A DNA stretch of 64,000 nt, from contig NZ_CABPTY010000002.1 of the NCBI RefSeq assembly GCF_902460415.1, positions 152,623-216,622 on the forward strand. The letters are read 5' to 3'. The stretch comes from Campylobacter_A concisus_Y (lineage in GTDB: Bacteria; Campylobacterota; Campylobacteria; Campylobacterales; Campylobacteraceae). This document shows positions 16,506-26,224 of the stretch, one piece after another. Made by a program: the position numbers and the translations under genes. Every line of letters starts with the position of its first letter. Within the stretch, counting starts at the first letter, position 1. The notes under the pieces are model-generated. The model was given only the letters and a program-made list of their open reading frames with translations. It ran no database searches and was not told the origin of the DNA.

Positions 16506-18881
16506 TTAGCTTTTGCCTATCATACCAAGCTTGGCTTTGCAAGCATCTTTATACGGGCTTACAAAATTTGAGTCAGAACACTCATTTAAATAAGGCCTAG
16601 CTAACTTAAACTGCTTTTGCCTTATATAAATTTCGCTTATCAAATTTAAAGCATGTAAGCGGTCTTCTGGCTCAAGCTTCATGTTCAGTATAAATTTCGC
16701 CTCATCAAGTGCCTCACCTAGGTTATCTGTCTTTAGTAATGCTTCTGAGTAGTTAAAATTTATCTTTGGCGAAAATGTATTTATTTTGGCTTTTGTTTGT
16801 AGCTCAAGAGCTTTTTTAGTATACGTTGTAGCGATAGCGTAGTCATTACTTTTCATCGCATAGTCACTTATAGCTGTATATGCTTCGATGATCTTAAAGT
16901 CTTGGCCTCTTAGCTGCTCGATAGCGCTAATGGTTGAGATCGCCTCCGTAAAGCGTTTTAACGCAAGCAATGAGTAAAACCTGTCAAAAAGAGATGGTGT
17001 TGGATCTGAGTATTCGACTGATGAGCCAAGTGAAAGCGCGTCATTTGCGGCAATAATCGCATGCTCGTAGTCTTTGTTTCTATATAAAATTTTACTCAAA
17101 TTTACCAGCCACTCGACCCTATCTTCTAAATTTTCATCTTTTGCATGAGCTTTTGCGAGCTCAAGTGCATCGTTATAGCGGGCCGTTCTGTAATAGCAGT
17201 TAAAAAGCTTAAATTGTGGTAATGAGATTTTATTTATATCGTAGTTTTCAAGTAAATTTATAACAGCCGTGCAATCATCTTTTATAAAATACTCTTTTGT
17301 AAGCTCTAGCGCAGCTTCATTTATCAGCTCCATTGCCTTGCTTAAATTTCCATCTTTTGCCATGGTTTTGTAAGATAGTGCATCGGAGAATTTACGCTCT
17401 TTAATATCCAGCTCAAGCTCGCTTATTAGAGCCGTTTGGCTAATATTTGTCCCAGCATATTTTTCAATTAGCTCTTTATATCTAGCATGAAGTGCAGTAG
17501 CATTTTTATCTTTTTCTTCAAAAAATAACCCATCTTTTGCTTTAGTCACCTCATCGATATAATCACCATATTTAAACTCTGTCTCATATCTATTTAAGTA
17601 TTCGTATGCTTTTTTCTCATCTTTTGTTTTGGCTAGATTTAGTGCTAAATTTTTTAAAGCAACTTCATAAAAATCTTTCGTTCTATCGCTATTATTTATC
17701 AAGATTTCATAAATTTTAGCAGCCACATCAGGCATATCTTTACTTGCAAATGTAGTTGCAAGATTCATCGACTTTGTTGGGTTGTTCATAAAAAATTTTT
17801 CATTCGCATTTGCGATTTTTAGTATAAATTTCTTTGCTTCATCAAATTTTTCTTTATCAATATTTGCATCAGCTAGGCTTAGTGCCGCTCTACTTGCAAG
17901 GTCGATGTCGTTCGTGGAGTAAAGCACTTTTTCATAGTCTTTTAGCGCCTCTTTTTGTCTGCCTATTTTGTAGAGATAATCAGCATAATCAAGCGCTGCA
18001 AGTTTCGTAAATTTTGAGTTTGTATGCTCTTCATTTAAGATATCAAGCATATATTTTGCATCACTTGCAATGCTATCTTTTAGGTAGGCTCTAGCGATTA
18101 GATATAGCACTTCTGGATAGTTTTCATCAGATGGGAATTTTCTAATCCAAGCCCTACCTTCGCTTACGATATCTTTTGGCTCGATCTCTTCAAACTCATT
18201 TTTTGTCTCAAAAATTTTATCAAGAGCCCTTAGGCGAAATAGTAAAAATTCACTTGAAAAAAGGCTATTTGGATGCCTTTTTATCGCTGTTTGAGTATCT
18301 TTTACTACATTTTCATAAGCGCCCTTTTCATAAGCTCTTTTTATGCTTATGTATATATCAATGTCATTACTATCAAGCCCAGCAATAGGAGCTTTATTAA
18401 GATCAAGCGCTCCGATACTAGGATTTAGCATATCTTTAAAATCAGGTTTAAAATTTAGCCCAGACTTTCTCTTGCTATTTTCACTAAGCGAAGTATCTAT
18501 GATTATGCTAAAGTGTTTTGAAATGGTTGTTTTTGGGCTATCTTGTACGTTTTGACTGCTATAAAGCTCAGTTTTTATATTTAGTAGTTTTGACGGAGCT
18601 TTTGGCATTATGACGATAAAAAGCTTGCCATCTTGCTTTTTATATTTTATATCCATTAATGGCAGTGTCGTATCTTCAATTTTTGGCAAAATTTCATCAT
18701 CAAGCATGCAGACATAGCGTTTGGTATCGTAAGCTAAAATTTGCTCCACGCATTCAAATTCTTGCTCATCGCTTAGCTGAAGAACGCTATAAGGTTTATC
18801 GCCATTTGCGCCGCTGTTTAGGCTAAGATTAAAAGCGGTTAGATAAAGCGGAAAAAATAAAATAATTAAGAGCTTTTTCAT
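16506..18881 (-). CDS. pflA: Flagellar motor disk protein PflA (TPR protein)
   Basis: I choose the ATG at 18881 (791 residues): MKKLLIILFFPLYLTAF is a good Sec signal peptide, and the longer frame to 18935 would place 18 poorly fitting residues before it and overlap nuoN. The mature protein is largely helical, with repeated TPR-like units from about residue 180 to the end (for example DYADYLYKIGRQKEALKDYEK). Length and position directly after nuoN match C. jejuni PflA (Cj1565c, paralysed-flagellum protein), a periplasmic scaffold that with PflB forms the medial disk of the high-torque motor and helps place stators. Identification rests strongly on synteny. Confidence 0.88.
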   Translation of the reverse strand: MKKLLIILFFPLYLTAFNLSLNSGANGDKPYSVLQLSDEQEFECVEQILAYDTKRYVCMLDDEILPKIEDTTLPLMDIKYKKQDGKLFIVIMPKAPSKLLNIKTELYSSQNVQDSPKTTISKHFSIIIDTSLSENSKRKSGLNFKPDFKDMLNPSIGALDLNKAPIAGLDSNDIDIYISIKRAYEKGAYENVVKDTQTAIKRHPNSLFSSEFLLFRLRALDKIFETKNEFEEIEPKDIVSEGRAWIRKFPSDENYPEVLYLIARAYLKDSIASDAKYMLDILNEEHTNSKFTKLAALDYADYLYKIGRQKEALKDYEKVLYSTNDIDLASRAALSLADANIDKEKFDEAKKFILKIANANEKFFMNNPTKSMNLATTFASKDMPDVAAKIYEILINNSDRTKDFYEVALKNLALNLAKTKDEKKAYEYLNRYETEFKYGDYIDEVTKAKDGLFFEEKDKNATALHARYKELIEKYAGTNISQTALISELELDIKERKFSDALSYKTMAKDGNLSKAMELINEAALELTKEYFIKDDCTAVINLLENYDINKISLPQFKLFNCYYRTARYNDALELAKAHAKDENLEDRVEWLVNLSKILYRNKDYEHAIIAANDALSLGSSVEYSDPTPSLFDRFYSLLALKRFTEAISTISAIEQLRGQDFKIIEAYTAISDYAMKSNDYAIATTYTKKALELQTKAKINTFSPKINFNYSEALLKTDNLGEALDEAKFILNMKLEPEDRLHALNLISEIYIRQKQFKLARPYLNECSDSNFVSPYKDACKAKLGMIGKS

Positions 18882-18903
18882 GCCGCAATTATAGTTAAAT
18901 TTT

Positions 18904-20394
18904 CTAAAATCCTGAAGCAAAGACAAAATGCTCAATAAATTCCAAAATCGCTCCAGAAAATAAAAATGAAAAGGCTGTTCCAGCTACCGCAATGCCAACA
19001 ATTACTTTTAGTGCCATAGAGATATTTGCAGTGTAGAGATTTTTATCTTTTACGATCGGATTCTTTAGGAACATAAAGACTATTAGCTTTAAATAGTAAT
19101 AAATCGCAATGGCAGAATTTATCATGATTATAACGCCAAGCACGACGTAATCAGACTTTATGAGCGATGAGATAAGCACCATCTTACCCCAAAATACGCT
19201 AAAAGGCGGAATGCCAGCAAGGGCGATCATGAAAATTCCCATTATCACAGCGTAGCTTGGTAAAATTTTTATAAGCCCTGAAAATTTCTCAAATGGATGC
19301 TTAAAGCGCTTGTCCCAGCAGACGACATCGTCGCACCTTGCCACCCAGAGCATAGAAAATGCACCCAAATTTGCAAACAAAAACATGATCCAGTAGAAAA
19401 ACAAGGCGACATTTGCCTCGTGAGAATTTGCCACAAGCGCGCAAAGCACGACACCAGCGTGAGCTATGGAGCTAAAGGCGAGCATTCTTTTTACGTCTTT
19501 TTGTACTAGAGCCATGATATTTGCAAGGCTCATCGTAAGTACGGCGATGATGTAAAGCAGATCTTTTATCCACGAAATTTGCGAGGCTTCAAGCATGGCA
19601 AAGACACGAAGTGCGACGATAAATGCCGCTACCTTTGGCACGATCGACATATAGCCTGCTAGCGGGGCATTTGAGCCCTCATAAACGTCTGGTATCCATG
19701 TGTGAAATGGTATGAGCGAGAGTTTAAAGCCAATGGCTGAGGCAATGAAAACACAGCCAAGCAAGATGATTAAATTTTGATTTAGGCTAAGCTCTTTTAT
19801 CACTACGCCAATTCGCGTGATATCGATAGAATTTGTTGCCAAGTAAAATATCGCTATCGCCATCGCAAAAAAGCCAGCTGAGAGCGAGCCCATAGCGAAG
19901 TATTTAATAGCAGCTTCTACGCTTTTTGTCTTGTTGTGAAGGGCTATTAGGGTGTAGAGGCAAAGCGAGCTGATCTCAAGGCCTAAAAAGATGATGAGTA
20001 GGTTATTTGAGCTCACCATAAACAAAAATCCAGCAATCATAAATAAAAATAGCGCGTAATACTCATAAATTTTGTACTCAAAATACTCTTTTGTGCTAAG
20101 TGCGAGCGGGATAAAAAGGGCTGAGGCGATTAGGATGATGACTTGAGAGATGACCGAAACGCCATCAACTAAAAGCATATCCCAAAAGCTAAGGCTAAGA
20201 CCGTTAAAATCAAGTATAAGACCCAAATTTACAAATATGGCTATGATGCAAAAAATACAGTAGAAATTTCTTGAGAGATCTTTTTTTATAGTTCCAACAA
20301 TTAATATAAAAAATGCAAAAACCAGCATGCTAAGCATCGGAGCAATTGACGATAGTGATATCTCTTTTAAGTCTAAAAGGGCTATTTCATTCAT
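18904..20394 (-). CDS. nuoN: NADH-quinone oxidoreductase subunit N
   Basis: 496 residues, about 14 membrane segments. One of three antiporter-like proton-pumping subunits of complex I. It has the proton-conducting antiporter signature (YFAMGSLSAGFFAMAI, KLSLIPFHTWIPDVYEGSNAPLAGYMS) with the conserved lysines and the broken-helix HTWIPD segment. The start overlaps the nuoM stop by four bases. Last gene of the nuo operon; pflA begins 22 bp downstream. Confidence 0.97.
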   Translation of the reverse strand: MNEIALLDLKEISLSSIAPMLSMLVFAFFILIVGTIKKDLSRNFYCIFCIIAIFVNLGLILDFNGLSLSFWDMLLVDGVSVISQVIILIASALFIPLALSTKEYFEYKIYEYYALFLFMIAGFLFMVSSNNLLIIFLGLEISSLCLYTLIALHNKTKSVEAAIKYFAMGSLSAGFFAMAIAIFYLATNSIDITRIGVVIKELSLNQNLIILLGCVFIASAIGFKLSLIPFHTWIPDVYEGSNAPLAGYMSIVPKVAAFIVALRVFAMLEASQISWIKDLLYIIAVLTMSLANIMALVQKDVKRMLAFSSIAHAGVVLCALVANSHEANVALFFYWIMFLFANLGAFSMLWVARCDDVVCWDKRFKHPFEKFSGLIKILPSYAVIMGIFMIALAGIPPFSVFWGKMVLISSLIKSDYVVLGVIIMINSAIAIYYYLKLIVFMFLKNPIVKDKNLYTANISMALKVIVGIAVAGTAFSFLFSGAILEFIEHFVFASGF

Positions 20395-21902
20395 AGTTTG
20401 CTCCTCTCATTTAGGGATAAAATTTTATCCTTTGTGCCGCTATCTATTGACCTGCTTTGCATTTTGTTTATGATATTTTGCACGCTTGGCTCAAGTGGCT
20501 TTAGGATCAAATTTGGTGCGATACCAAGGGCGATGATAAGTAAGCAAAGTGGTAAAAGAGCGGCTAACTCTTTAAAATTTAGATCTCTTAGGCTCAAATT
20601 TTTCTCTTTGCATTCGCCAAAAAAGACCCTTTTATAAAGTACCAGCATATAAACAGCGCCCACGATGATACTAAAGCCACCAAGTAGCGCAAAGAGCTTA
20701 TTTAGCTTAAAGATGCCAAGCAGACTCAAAAACTCGCCCACAAAGCCAATGGTTAGCGGCAGACCGATACTTGCAAGCGTTGCTATAAAAAATATAAGCG
20801 CATACTTTGGCGTCACCTTAGCAAGGCCGCCAAATTCGCAAATTTCTTTTGTGTGAGCCCTCTCATATATGACACCAACTAACAAAAATAGCGCGCCACT
20901 AACGATGCCGTGGCTTATCATTAAAAATATTGAGCCACCAAGGCCTATTAAATTTAGTGAAAAAATGCCAAGCATGATGACGCCCATGTGTGAAATGGAG
21001 CTATAAGCGATCACTTGTTTCATGTCGCTTTGTACGTAGGCAACGAGAGCTGCGTAGATGATCATAATGATAGCTATGACGCAGACAAAGCCACTTAAAA
21101 GTAGGCTCGCATCTGGAAAAAGTGGAAGTGAAAATCTCACAAAGCCGTAAGTGCCCATCTTTAAAAGCACGCTAGCAAGTAGCACAGAGCCGATAGTTGG
21201 AGCCTGTCCATGCGCGTAAGGTAGCCACGTATGAAATGGAAATAGTGGAGTTTTCACACCAAAGGCAAAGAAAAACGCTAAAAATAGCCAAATTTGAGCA
21301 CTTTGCCCAATACCAAGCTTGTACCAGTCAAGCAGGCTAAAGCTAAAGACGCCACTTTTTTGATAGCACAGATAGCCGATAAAGATGATCGCTACTAGCA
21401 TAAAGACAGAGCCTAAAAATGTATAGATGAAAAATTTAATCGCAGCATAAATTCTATTTTTACTGCCAAATGCGCCGATGATGTAAAGAAGCGGTATGAG
21501 GCTAAGCTCCCAAAAGCTGTAAAACAAGATCATATCAAGCGCGCTAAAGACGCCCATCATCGTGCTCTCTAAAAATAGCACGCTAATAATTAGGTGCTTT
21601 AAATTTCCATCATCGCTAAGTGCCACGATAGAGATGAAACTCATAAATGCACTAAGTACGATAAGTGCTAGCGAAATGGTATCGATGCCGACAAAATAGC
21701 TGATATTTAGGCTTGGTATGAGTGAGACTTGATGCATTAAAACAAAGTCATAACCATGAAAATCGACATTTACGCAGATAAAAATGGCTAGCAAAAGCTC
21801 TATGAGAGCGATGCTTGCTCCATAAAATTTGATGCTTTTATTTTCTATTAAAAAGCCAAGTATAGCGCTTATTGCGGGGAAAAATATGATTACACTTAGC
21901 AT
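20391..21902 (-). CDS. nuoM: NADH-quinone oxidoreductase subunit M
   Basis: 503 residues, 13-14 membrane segments. Antiporter-like pumping subunit; the signature block KTPLFPFHTWLPYAHGQAP and the glutamate-bearing helix FYSFWELSLIPLLYIIGAFG are present. A hydrophilic ~25-residue tail ends the protein. It abuts nuoL with a one-base overlap and nuoN with four. Confidence 0.97.
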   Translation of the reverse strand: MLSVIIFFPAISAILGFLIENKSIKFYGASIALIELLLAIFICVNVDFHGYDFVLMHQVSLIPSLNISYFVGIDTISLALIVLSAFMSFISIVALSDDGNLKHLIISVLFLESTMMGVFSALDMILFYSFWELSLIPLLYIIGAFGSKNRIYAAIKFFIYTFLGSVFMLVAIIFIGYLCYQKSGVFSFSLLDWYKLGIGQSAQIWLFLAFFFAFGVKTPLFPFHTWLPYAHGQAPTIGSVLLASVLLKMGTYGFVRFSLPLFPDASLLLSGFVCVIAIIMIIYAALVAYVQSDMKQVIAYSSISHMGVIMLGIFSLNLIGLGGSIFLMISHGIVSGALFLLVGVIYERAHTKEICEFGGLAKVTPKYALIFFIATLASIGLPLTIGFVGEFLSLLGIFKLNKLFALLGGFSIIVGAVYMLVLYKRVFFGECKEKNLSLRDLNFKELAALLPLCLLIIALGIAPNLILKPLEPSVQNIINKMQSRSIDSGTKDKILSLNERSKL

Positions 21903-23740
21903 TATTTGGCTCCGTTTAATAAAAATATAAAGCTTAAAAGCAAGGCAAATCCTGCAACCATAAACCTAAGCATGATGCTTAAGTCGCCGCTTTGCATTTT
22001 GTTTGCTAAATATGCAAATTTAGTTACTATAAGCGCGATAAGATCGACACTTCTATCAATTATCATCTCATCAAATTTCTTACAAATTTGTGAAACTAGC
22101 GTATAGCCATTTATGAAAAATTTCTCGTAAAATTTTGGAATAAAGTAGGCATTTTGTAAAATTTTATAAATTCTACTCTCACAAACACTCTCTTTAAAAA
22201 TTTCTTTTTTATAGGCAAATACTGCAAAGCCAGCGCTTGCTAGCACTAGACTAAGTGTTAAAACGAGCAAGAAAATTTCGCTACCGTGAGATAAATTTAG
22301 TGAAAAATCTTTTAAGCTTTTTTCTAAAAACTCACTAAAGTTGCTCCAAAAAAAGCCACTTATGACTGAGAGAATTCCAAGTACGCCCATGCCAGCTAGC
22401 ATATAGTTTTTAGCTTCATGCACGTGTTTCTCGCTCTTTGGCCTTGCAAAAAATACTAGCATGACAAGTCTAAAGCTATAAAATGCCGTAAGCACCGCGC
22501 CAAAGAGCAAGACGGCCCACAAAATTTGATCTTCACTAAAGGCGACCTCTAAAATTTTATCTTTTGAAAAAAAGCCAGCAAATGGGTAAAATCCAGCCAG
22601 CGCGCAGCTTGCGATGATAGAAAGAAGTGCGGTTGGCTTCATAAATTTATAAAGTCCGCCCATTTTTTTGATATTTAGCTCATCATTCATCGCGTGCATA
22701 ACGTTGCCAGCGCATAAAAAGAGAAGTGACTTAAAAAATGCATGCGTGACAAGGTGAAAAAGTGCAATCTTATAAGCCCCAAGTCCAGCAGCTACGAACA
22801 TATAGCCAAGCTGTGAAAGCGTCGAGTAGGCGACTATTTTTTTAAGGTCGTTATGCACAAGTGCAATGCTTGCTGCAAAAACCGCTACAAATGCGCCAAG
22901 GCAGGCGATAAAGTGCGAAACTTCAGGTACGTTTGTAAAGATAAAATTTGCGCGTATGACTAGATAGACGCCAGCTGTTACCATGGTCGCAGCGTGGATG
23001 AGTGCAGAAACTGGCGTTGGTCCCTCCATGGCGTTTGCAAGCCAGGTGTGAAATGGAAACTGTGCACTTTTACCCATGGCGCCTATAAAAAGAAGTGTGG
23101 CGATGATACCTAAATTTAGCCCAGAAAAGTCGCTTCTAGCGTTAAAAACCTCGCTAAATTTAAGTGAGCCAAAGCTATAAAATATATAAAAAATGCCAAC
23201 AAGCATGGCTAGATCAGCGACTCTATTCATTATAAAGGCTTCGTTTGCAGCGACGTTTGCGCTAGGCTTTTTATACCAAAAGCCAATGAGTAGCCACGAG
23301 CAAAGTCCAACGCCCTCCCAGCCAATAAATAGCCCTATAAAGTTATCGCTTGATACAAGGACATTCATGCAAAATACAAAAAGCCCCAAGTAGCTAAAAA
23401 AGCGGTTAAAGCTTGCGTCATCTTTCATGTAGCCAATGGAGTAGATATGCACTACGCTAGCTACCACACCCACAGTGCTAAGCATAACAAGGCTAATGGC
23501 GTCAAGATAGAAGCCAAAATTTAAATCCAGACCGCCAAAATTTATAAACTCTTTTAGTGATAAATTTAGCGGTTCATCTATGCCAAGACTGGCTGCTAGC
23601 ATGAGTGAGGCGGTTGTGCTAATTATCATTAAAAGTGAGCAAAAGATACCAAGTAAAAAATTTTTACTGCTATGTGAAAAAAGTCCAGAAACGATAAAGC
23701 TAAGAAGTGGGAAAAATAGTGAAATGCAAAATAAAGTCAT
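21902..23740 (-). CDS. nuoL: NADH-quinone oxidoreductase subunit L
   Basis: 612 residues. The distal antiporter-like subunit, recognised by GWEGVGLCSWLLIGFW, the proton channel block KSAQFPFHTWLANAMEGPT and the long C-terminal extension that forms the lateral helix in complex I. Residues of the pumping site (Lys in GAMGKSAQFPFH, Glu in GWEGVG) are conserved. Placed three bases downstream of nuoK. Confidence 0.97.
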   Translation of the reverse strand: MTLFCISLFFPLLSFIVSGLFSHSSKNFLLGIFCSLLMIISTTASLMLAASLGIDEPLNLSLKEFINFGGLDLNFGFYLDAISLVMLSTVGVVASVVHIYSIGYMKDDASFNRFFSYLGLFVFCMNVLVSSDNFIGLFIGWEGVGLCSWLLIGFWYKKPSANVAANEAFIMNRVADLAMLVGIFYIFYSFGSLKFSEVFNARSDFSGLNLGIIATLLFIGAMGKSAQFPFHTWLANAMEGPTPVSALIHAATMVTAGVYLVIRANFIFTNVPEVSHFIACLGAFVAVFAASIALVHNDLKKIVAYSTLSQLGYMFVAAGLGAYKIALFHLVTHAFFKSLLFLCAGNVMHAMNDELNIKKMGGLYKFMKPTALLSIIASCALAGFYPFAGFFSKDKILEVAFSEDQILWAVLLFGAVLTAFYSFRLVMLVFFARPKSEKHVHEAKNYMLAGMGVLGILSVISGFFWSNFSEFLEKSLKDFSLNLSHGSEIFLLVLTLSLVLASAGFAVFAYKKEIFKESVCESRIYKILQNAYFIPKFYEKFFINGYTLVSQICKKFDEMIIDRSVDLIALIVTKFAYLANKMQSGDLSIMLRFMVAGFALLLSFIFLLNGAK

Positions 23741-23743
23741 CTC

Positions 23744-24046
23744 TTAGCCTTTCATATTTGTCATCGAATCTAGACTAATGCTACCAGTCTTTTTATACCA
23801 AAGCACGAGCAGGCCAAGCCCCACGGCGACTTCGCTAGCAGCGATGGCAACTATAAAAAATGCAACTATTTGTCCAGTTAGATCAAAGTGGTATTTTGAG
23901 ATAGCCGCGAGTGCGATATTTGCCGAGTTTAGTAAAATTTCACTTGAGAAAAATAGCATAATCAAATTTCTTCTTCGCATTATGCCAATTAGCCCTATGA
24001 CAAAGACCAGACTTACAAGGATGAGGTAGTGAGTAAGTCCTATCAT
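23744..24046 (-). CDS. nuoK: NADH-quinone oxidoreductase subunit K
   Basis: 100 residues, three membrane helices. It carries the conserved membrane glutamates in FFSSEILLNSANIAL and AIAASEVAVGLGL that line the proton path next to the quinone site. The start overlaps the nuoJ stop by four bases. Confidence 0.96.
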   Translation of the reverse strand: MIGLTHYLILVSLVFVIGLIGIMRRRNLIMLFFSSEILLNSANIALAAISKYHFDLTGQIVAFFIVAIAASEVAVGLGLLVLWYKKTGSISLDSMTNMKG

Positions 24047-24579
24047 AGCATCTCCTCTAGCGTATTTTTAGTATTTAGATCTTTATGTATTAAGATAATG
24101 CCAGCAACCATTGCCACAAGAAGCATTACAGCACACATCTCAAAAGCGATCAAATACTTGCTAAAAAGTAAAATTCCAATAGCCTCGATATTGCCAAGCT
24201 CGCTAGCAATGGGACTTAATCCATCAAATTTTGCACCATAAATAGGAGCTAAAAATATAAATATCAAAAGAAGCGCTATAAAGCTACTTAAAAGATAGAT
24301 GGTGATCTTTGCTTTTTTGTTACTTTTTGGCTCACACTCTTTGCTACTATCAAAAAACATCATCGCAAATGCATATAAAACGACCACAGCACCTGTGTAG
24401 ACTATTATCTGCACTACGCCTAGAAATTCCGCTCCAAGTAAGAAAAATATAGCCGAGATAAAGACCATGCCAGCAGCTAGCGCAGAGACTGCATTTAGTG
24501 CGTTTTTACAAAATACGCTAAAAGAAAAACTAACTAAAACCAAGGCGCTAAAAAGATAAAATGCAAAGCTCTCATACAT
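24043..24579 (-). CDS. nuoJ: NADH-quinone oxidoreductase subunit J
   Basis: 178 residues with five hydrophobic segments and the family block EFLGVVQIIVYTGAVVVLYAFAMMF, where a helix contains the pi-bulge seen in complex I structures. A 23-bp gap separates it from nuoI, and it overlaps nuoK by four bases. Confidence 0.95.
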   Translation of the reverse strand: MYESFAFYLFSALVLVSFSFSVFCKNALNAVSALAAGMVFISAIFFLLGAEFLGVVQIIVYTGAVVVLYAFAMMFFDSSKECEPKSNKKAKITIYLLSSFIALLLIFIFLAPIYGAKFDGLSPIASELGNIEAIGILLFSKYLIAFEMCAVMLLVAMVAGIILIHKDLNTKNTLEEML

Positions 24580-24602
24580 CTTTTGCCCTTTTAAAATTTA
24601 TA

Positions 24603-25220
24603 CTACTCATCACTTTTTGTCTCATTTTCATTTTCGTTTATAAATGCATTTGGCGTCTTTTTGATTAAGCTATCAGCATTTTTAGGAAGCGCTCCGTATC
24701 CTTCAAACTCGCTTTGATCTTTTAAAAATTTATCCTTTGTCAAAAACTCATCTTTTGTTCCAAATATGATCCTGCTCTCGCTAGCAACTTCGTACTCTTG
24801 TCCGCAGACTATCGCAAGCTCAGGGCAAACATCAGCGCAAAATCCACAATATACGCATCTGCTTAAATTTATTGAGTAGCTTGCGACCTTTTTACGGCCA
24901 TCTTCGCCAAGTGAAGTCTTCATCGAAATACAGTTGCTAACGCAAATTTTCTCACATAACCCACACCCAATGCAACGTTCATTTTCACTTTCAACAAATT
25001 TTAAAAGCTTGTGAATGCCCCTATATCTAGCGTTTAGCTCCATCTTTTGCATAGGGTATTTTAAAGTATGTGACTTGCTAAAGAGCATCTGCTTTATCGT
25101 GACTTTTAGTCCGATCAAAAGATCAGGCTTAAATGTGGCAGCAATGAAGTGCTTAAATTTATCAAACGTGCTCTTTGGCTTTAACTTTTCATCTATTAAA
25201 ATATATTTTTTCTCACTCAT
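24603..25220 (-). CDS. nuoI: NADH-quinone oxidoreductase subunit I (2x[4Fe-4S] ferredoxin-like)
   Basis: 205 residues from the ATG at 25220 (MSEKKYILI), which has an aaggcg site just upstream; a longer frame to 25298 would run 70 bp into nuoH and adds non-conserved residues. Two tetranuclear cluster motifs are visible, CIGCGLCEKIC and CVYCGFCADVCPE, forming the N6a/N6b wire from NuoG to NuoB. The ~70-residue C-terminal tail is charged and lineage-specific. Confidence 0.95.
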   Translation of the reverse strand: MSEKKYILIDEKLKPKSTFDKFKHFIAATFKPDLLIGLKVTIKQMLFSKSHTLKYPMQKMELNARYRGIHKLLKFVESENERCIGCGLCEKICVSNCISMKTSLGEDGRKKVASYSINLSRCVYCGFCADVCPELAIVCGQEYEVASESRIIFGTKDEFLTKDKFLKDQSEFEGYGALPKNADSLIKKTPNAFINENENETKSDE

Positions 25221-25228
25221 TTTTCGCC

Positions 25229-26224
25229 TTAGATTAGTAGCATAAAGCCAGTGATTACGATATTTAAAATTCCAAGCGGAAGTAAAATTTTCCAGCAAAA
25301 TGCACTTAACTGATCAACTCTTAAATGTGCCCATGAAGCCCTCACCCAAAGAAAAAAGAAAAAGACAATGCTTGATTTTAAGATGATCATTAAAGCGCCT
25401 GGGATAAATAAAAATTCGTTAAATCCACCTAAAAATAAAATCGTAATGATGATGCTAGCAGCGATCATATTTGTGTATTCGCCGATGAAAAACATCGCCC
25501 ATCTCATGCCGCTATACTCGGTGCCATAGCCTGCTACTATCTCTGTTTCGTTTTCTGTTAAGCAAAATGGCGTTCTATTGCACTCTACGAAGCTTGCTAT
25601 TAAAAAGAGTAAAAAGGCAAGTGGCTGCTTAAATATAAGCCAGCCAAAAATTCCTTTTTGATAGTTGTTTATATCCACAAGTGAGAGTGAGCTAGTTACC
25701 ATTACGACGCTTAAAAGAGCCATGCCAGCGACTATTTCGAAACTAAGAAGTGAGACTACTGCGCGAGCTGCGCTAATTAGTGCAAATTTATTATAGCTTG
25801 CAAGACCTGCTGCAAGTGGAGAGAAGACGCAAACTGAAGCAACACCAGCGATGTATAAAATACCAACATTAATATCTGAGAGAATCGGACGTAATGTATG
25901 TCCAAAAATTTCAAACTCAGGCAAAAACGGCACAGGTGCAAGCGCTGCAAACGCGGCAATAGCTGATATTAGTGGAGCTATTAAAAAGATAAATTTATTC
26001 GTATTTGCTGGCACGATATCCTCTTTTGTAAAGAGTTTTATCATGTCAGCTACTATCTGTAAAATTCCAGCTGGCCCTACCATATCAGGCCCAACGCGGC
26101 GCTGCATGTAGGCTAATACTTTTCTTTCAGCATAGGTTGCAAGCCCTGCAAGGCTTGCCATGACGGCTAAAATGACCACAGCTTTAATGATAGTGCTTAG
26201 CACAAAAAATAGTGTTTCACTCAT
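25229..26224 (-). CDS. nuoH: NADH-quinone oxidoreductase subunit H
   Basis: 331 residues, eight membrane segments. It forms the quinone chamber with NuoB and NuoD; conserved loops AYMQRRVGPDMVGPAGILQ, EVVAGYGTEYSGMRWAMFF-type segment (here EIVAGYGTEYSG) and CNRTPFCLTENE are present. Its start overlaps nuoG's stop by eight bases. Confidence 0.97.
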   Translation of the reverse strand: MSETLFFVLSTIIKAVVILAVMASLAGLATYAERKVLAYMQRRVGPDMVGPAGILQIVADMIKLFTKEDIVPANTNKFIFLIAPLISAIAAFAALAPVPFLPEFEIFGHTLRPILSDINVGILYIAGVASVCVFSPLAAGLASYNKFALISAARAVVSLLSFEIVAGMALLSVVMVTSSLSLVDINNYQKGIFGWLIFKQPLAFLLFLIASFVECNRTPFCLTENETEIVAGYGTEYSGMRWAMFFIGEYTNMIAASIIITILFLGGFNEFLFIPGALMIILKSSIVFFFFLWVRASWAHLRVDQLSAFCWKILLPLGILNIVITGFMLLI

